Assembly (NCBI GenBank): GCA_007121485.1
Contig: SKKM01000048.1
Location: 1 to 6,461, forward strand
From: Wenzhouxiangella sp.
Lineage (GTDB): Bacteria; Pseudomonadota; Gammaproteobacteria; Xanthomonadales; Wenzhouxiangellaceae
DNA length: 6,461 nt
Direction: 5' to 3'
Of the stretch, positions 5,228 through 6,461 are shown piece after piece; the stretch's first letter is position 1, and every line of letters begins with the position of its first letter. The notes beneath the pieces are model-generated. The model did no database searches, was not told where the DNA came from, and saw only the letters and a program-made list of their open reading frames with translations. The translations under genes and the position numbers were made by a program.

Positions 5228-6178
5228 ATGAAGCAGACCAGGCCGGGACCGCAGCTTGCGGTCCCGGCTTTTCTATTGCTCGGCCTGGTGCTCGCCGGCT
5301 GCGCCGGCACGGGGCCCGGGGCGCGCGAGGCGCTGGCGCCCTTCGACCAGCCCCGGCTGCTGGAGTCGGTCGCCTTCTTCCCGCAGACCGAGCTGCACTG
5401 CGGCCCGGCGGCCCTGGCCACCGTGCTGGACGACAGCGGCCTGTCCATCGACTATCCCGCCCTGGTCGAACGGGTCTATCTGCCGGGGCGCGGCGGCACC
5501 CTGCAGGTCGAGCTGGTCGCCGCCGCGCGCAGCCTGAACCGGATTCCCTGGGTCCTGCCGCCCGACATCCACGCCGTGCTCGACGAGGTCGCCGCCGGCA
5601 GGCCGGTGCTGGTGCTGGAAAACCAGGGCCTGCGCACGCGACCGTTCTGGCACTACGCGGTGGTGATCGGATTCGAACCCGACCGGCGCGAAATCATCCA
5701 GCACTCCGGCACCCATGCCTACCTGGCCCAACCCATGCGGCGCTGGCTGCGCGACTGGAACCTGGCCGGCCGCTGGGCCCTGGTCACCCTGCCCCCGGAC
5801 CAGCTGCCGCTGGCGCCGGACCGCGAGCGCTGGCTGCAGACCCTGGCCGACTTCGAAGCCGTGGCCGAACCCGCCGCGGCGCTGAGCGCCTGGCAAACGG
5901 CCAGCCGGCGCTGGCCGGAGATGCCCCTGGCGTGGCTGGGCCAGGGCAACAGCCACTACCGTCTGGGCGACACGACCGCGGCCATCGCGGCCTTCGAACA
6001 GGCGCTGGTGCTGGACCCGGAACAACCCGCGGCCGCCTTCAACCTCGGCTGGCTGCTGCTGGAAGCCGGCGAGCCCTGCGCGGCCGCGGCCCGGTTCGAG
6101 CCGCTGATCGGGCATCCCGGCCTGGGCCAGCGCGCCGAAGACGCCTGGACCTTGGCGCGCGGCGATTGCAGAGACTAG
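5228..6178 (+). CDS. PA2778 family lipoprotein cysteine peptidase with TPR repeats
   Basis: A 316-residue envelope protein. Residues 1-25 form a lipoprotein signal (K2, R5, hydrophobic stretch, lipobox LAGC with C25 as the lipidated cysteine). Residues about 45-185 look like a C39-type papain-fold peptidase: Q53 and C58 in QTELHCGPAALATVL, and H142 in WHYAVVIGF. Residues about 230-295 hold TPR-like helices (WLGQGNSHYRLGDTTAAIAAFE, in part, then LDPEQPAAAFNLGWLLLEAGE). The acidic third residue of the triad is not obvious, so activity is likely but unproven. It follows the PA2779-type gene by 14 bases with no clear ribosome binding site, which suggests translational coupling. A strong terminator-like hairpin lies within the signal peptide codons. 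The start at 5228 is kept despite this because it supplies the positively charged start of the lipoprotein signal. The substrate is unknown; its small neighbour is one candidate. Confidence 0.9.
   Translation: MKQTRPGPQLAVPAFLLLGLVLAGCAGTGPGAREALAPFDQPRLLESVAFFPQTELHCGPAALATVLDDSGLSIDYPALVERVYLPGRGGTLQVELVAAARSLNRIPWVLPPDIHAVLDEVAAGRPVLVLENQGLRTRPFWHYAVVIGFEPDRREIIQHSGTHAYLAQPMRRWLRDWNLAGRWALVTLPPDQLPLAPDRERWLQTLADFEAVAEPAAALSAWQTASRRWPEMPLAWLGQGNSHYRLGDTTAAIAAFEQALVLDPEQPAAAFNLGWLLLEAGEPCAAAARFEPLIGHPGLGQRAEDAWTLARGDCRD
5242..5277 (+). terminator. Intrinsic terminator or attenuator inside the peptidase signal-peptide codons
   Basis: GCCGGGACCGCA (5242-5253) and TGCGGTCCCGGC (5257-5268) form a perfect 12-bp stem around GCT and run straight into TTTTCTATT (5269-5277). 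This is the classic Rho-independent layout, 28 bases after the stop of the PA2779-type gene. It overlaps codons 5-17 of the next gene. Ribosomes that translate the peptidase start would open the stem, so read-through could depend on translation. Confidence 0.6.
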
Positions 6179-6191
6179 CCCCCCGGGCTTC

Positions 6192-6197
6192 TACAAT
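6192..6197 (+). promoter_or_regulatory. Candidate -10 box for the gene at 6229
   Basis: TACAAT occurs 31 bases before the ATG at 6229 in the 50-base gap after the peptidase gene. The best -35 match, TTGCAG at 6166-6171, is 20 bases away, longer than ideal. The next gene may therefore have its own promoter as well as read-through. Confidence 0.35.
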
Positions 6198-6228
6198 ACG
6201 CAGATCCTGTTTCCGGAGATTCGCCCGC

Positions 6229-6461
6229 ATGATCGCACGCTGGTGCCTCGCGCTACTGCTGCTGCCGGCCCTGGCCTGGGCCGGGGCCGAGCCGCTGGAT
6301 CGGGAAATGCGGCGCCTGGAGCAGGCGCGCGACCTGCCCGCCATGCAGGCGCGCATCGAGCAGGCCGCCGACGCCGAACTGGCCGCGCCCGAAGGCTATT
6401 TCTGGCGCGTGCGGCTGGCCCTGCTGGCCGACGACGGCGCTCGCGCCGAGGAGCTGCTCGA
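6229..6461 (+). CDS. Exported protein of unknown function, 3' end beyond the window
   Basis: The open frame starts at ATG 6229 with GGAG 10 bases upstream and stays open to the window edge (77 complete codons). It begins with a signal peptide (MIARWCLALLLLPALAWAGA, with cleavage likely after AWA). A helical, charged, alanine- and arginine-rich segment follows (EMRRLEQARDLPAMQARIEQ, then a stretch including GYFWRVRLALLADDGARAEELL). The pattern of paired amphipathic helices recalls TPR or Sel1-type repeats, but too little is present to name a family. Same strand as the PA2779/PA2778-type genes, 50 bases after the peptidase, so it may belong to that unit. Confidence 0.7.
   Translation, partial: MIARWCLALLLLPALAWAGAEPLDREMRRLEQARDLPAMQARIEQAADAELAAPEGYFWRVRLALLADDGARAEELL

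Noticed and set aside
5273..6115. A 280-codon minus-strand open frame opposite the peptidase gene
   Set aside because: Long antisense open frames are common in GC-rich genes; it shows no signal peptide, domain motif or ribosome binding site.
1..6461. CRISPR array, tRNA, rRNA or transposase gene
   Set aside because: No regularly spaced repeats, no cloverleaf or rRNA-like stretch, and no transposase motif were seen on either strand.

Overview
The window reads as a high-GC gammaproteobacterial chromosome. The gene families and their pairings (hemL beside a rubredoxin, RraA, and a PA2779/PA2778-type pair) fit Xanthomonadales, Chromatiales or Wenzhouxiangella-like bacteria. This placement is inferred from gene content and base composition only.

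Left edge (1-1250): an integron platform. A full-length integron-type tyrosine recombinase (intI, + strand) has all its catalytic residues and the IntI-specific insertion. The roughly 290 bases before it are more AT-rich than the rest of the window and rich in palindromes. They hold a candidate attI crossover (GTTAAAT read on the minus strand) and a 146-bp inverted-repeat structure. If the usual divergent layout holds, the cassette array lies off the left edge. No attC site could be confirmed inside the window.

Middle (1251-4412): conserved core genes. A 164-base gap with two strong GC-rich hairpins separates intI from the convergent hemL (glutamate-1-semialdehyde aminomutase, haem synthesis). 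hemL is divergent from a small rubredoxin gene. The rubredoxin gene converges on a CpdA-like metallophosphoesterase, which is in turn divergent from rraA. Each divergent gap is short and probably carries promoters for both sides.

Right part (4422-6461): envelope proteins of poorly known function. A 95-residue protein with a signal peptide and one membrane segment converges on rraA. Divergent from it is a two-gene unit: a small exported membrane protein of the PA2779 type, then a PA2778-type lipoprotein with a C39-like cysteine peptidase domain and TPR-like repeats. A near-perfect intrinsic terminator hairpin lies inside the codons for the peptidase's signal peptide, which suggests attenuation between the two genes. 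The 5' part of another exported protein gene begins at 6229 and runs off the window.

The points most worth following are the palindromic region beside intI and the internal terminator in the PA2779/PA2778 unit. The other genes look like ordinary housekeeping genes.
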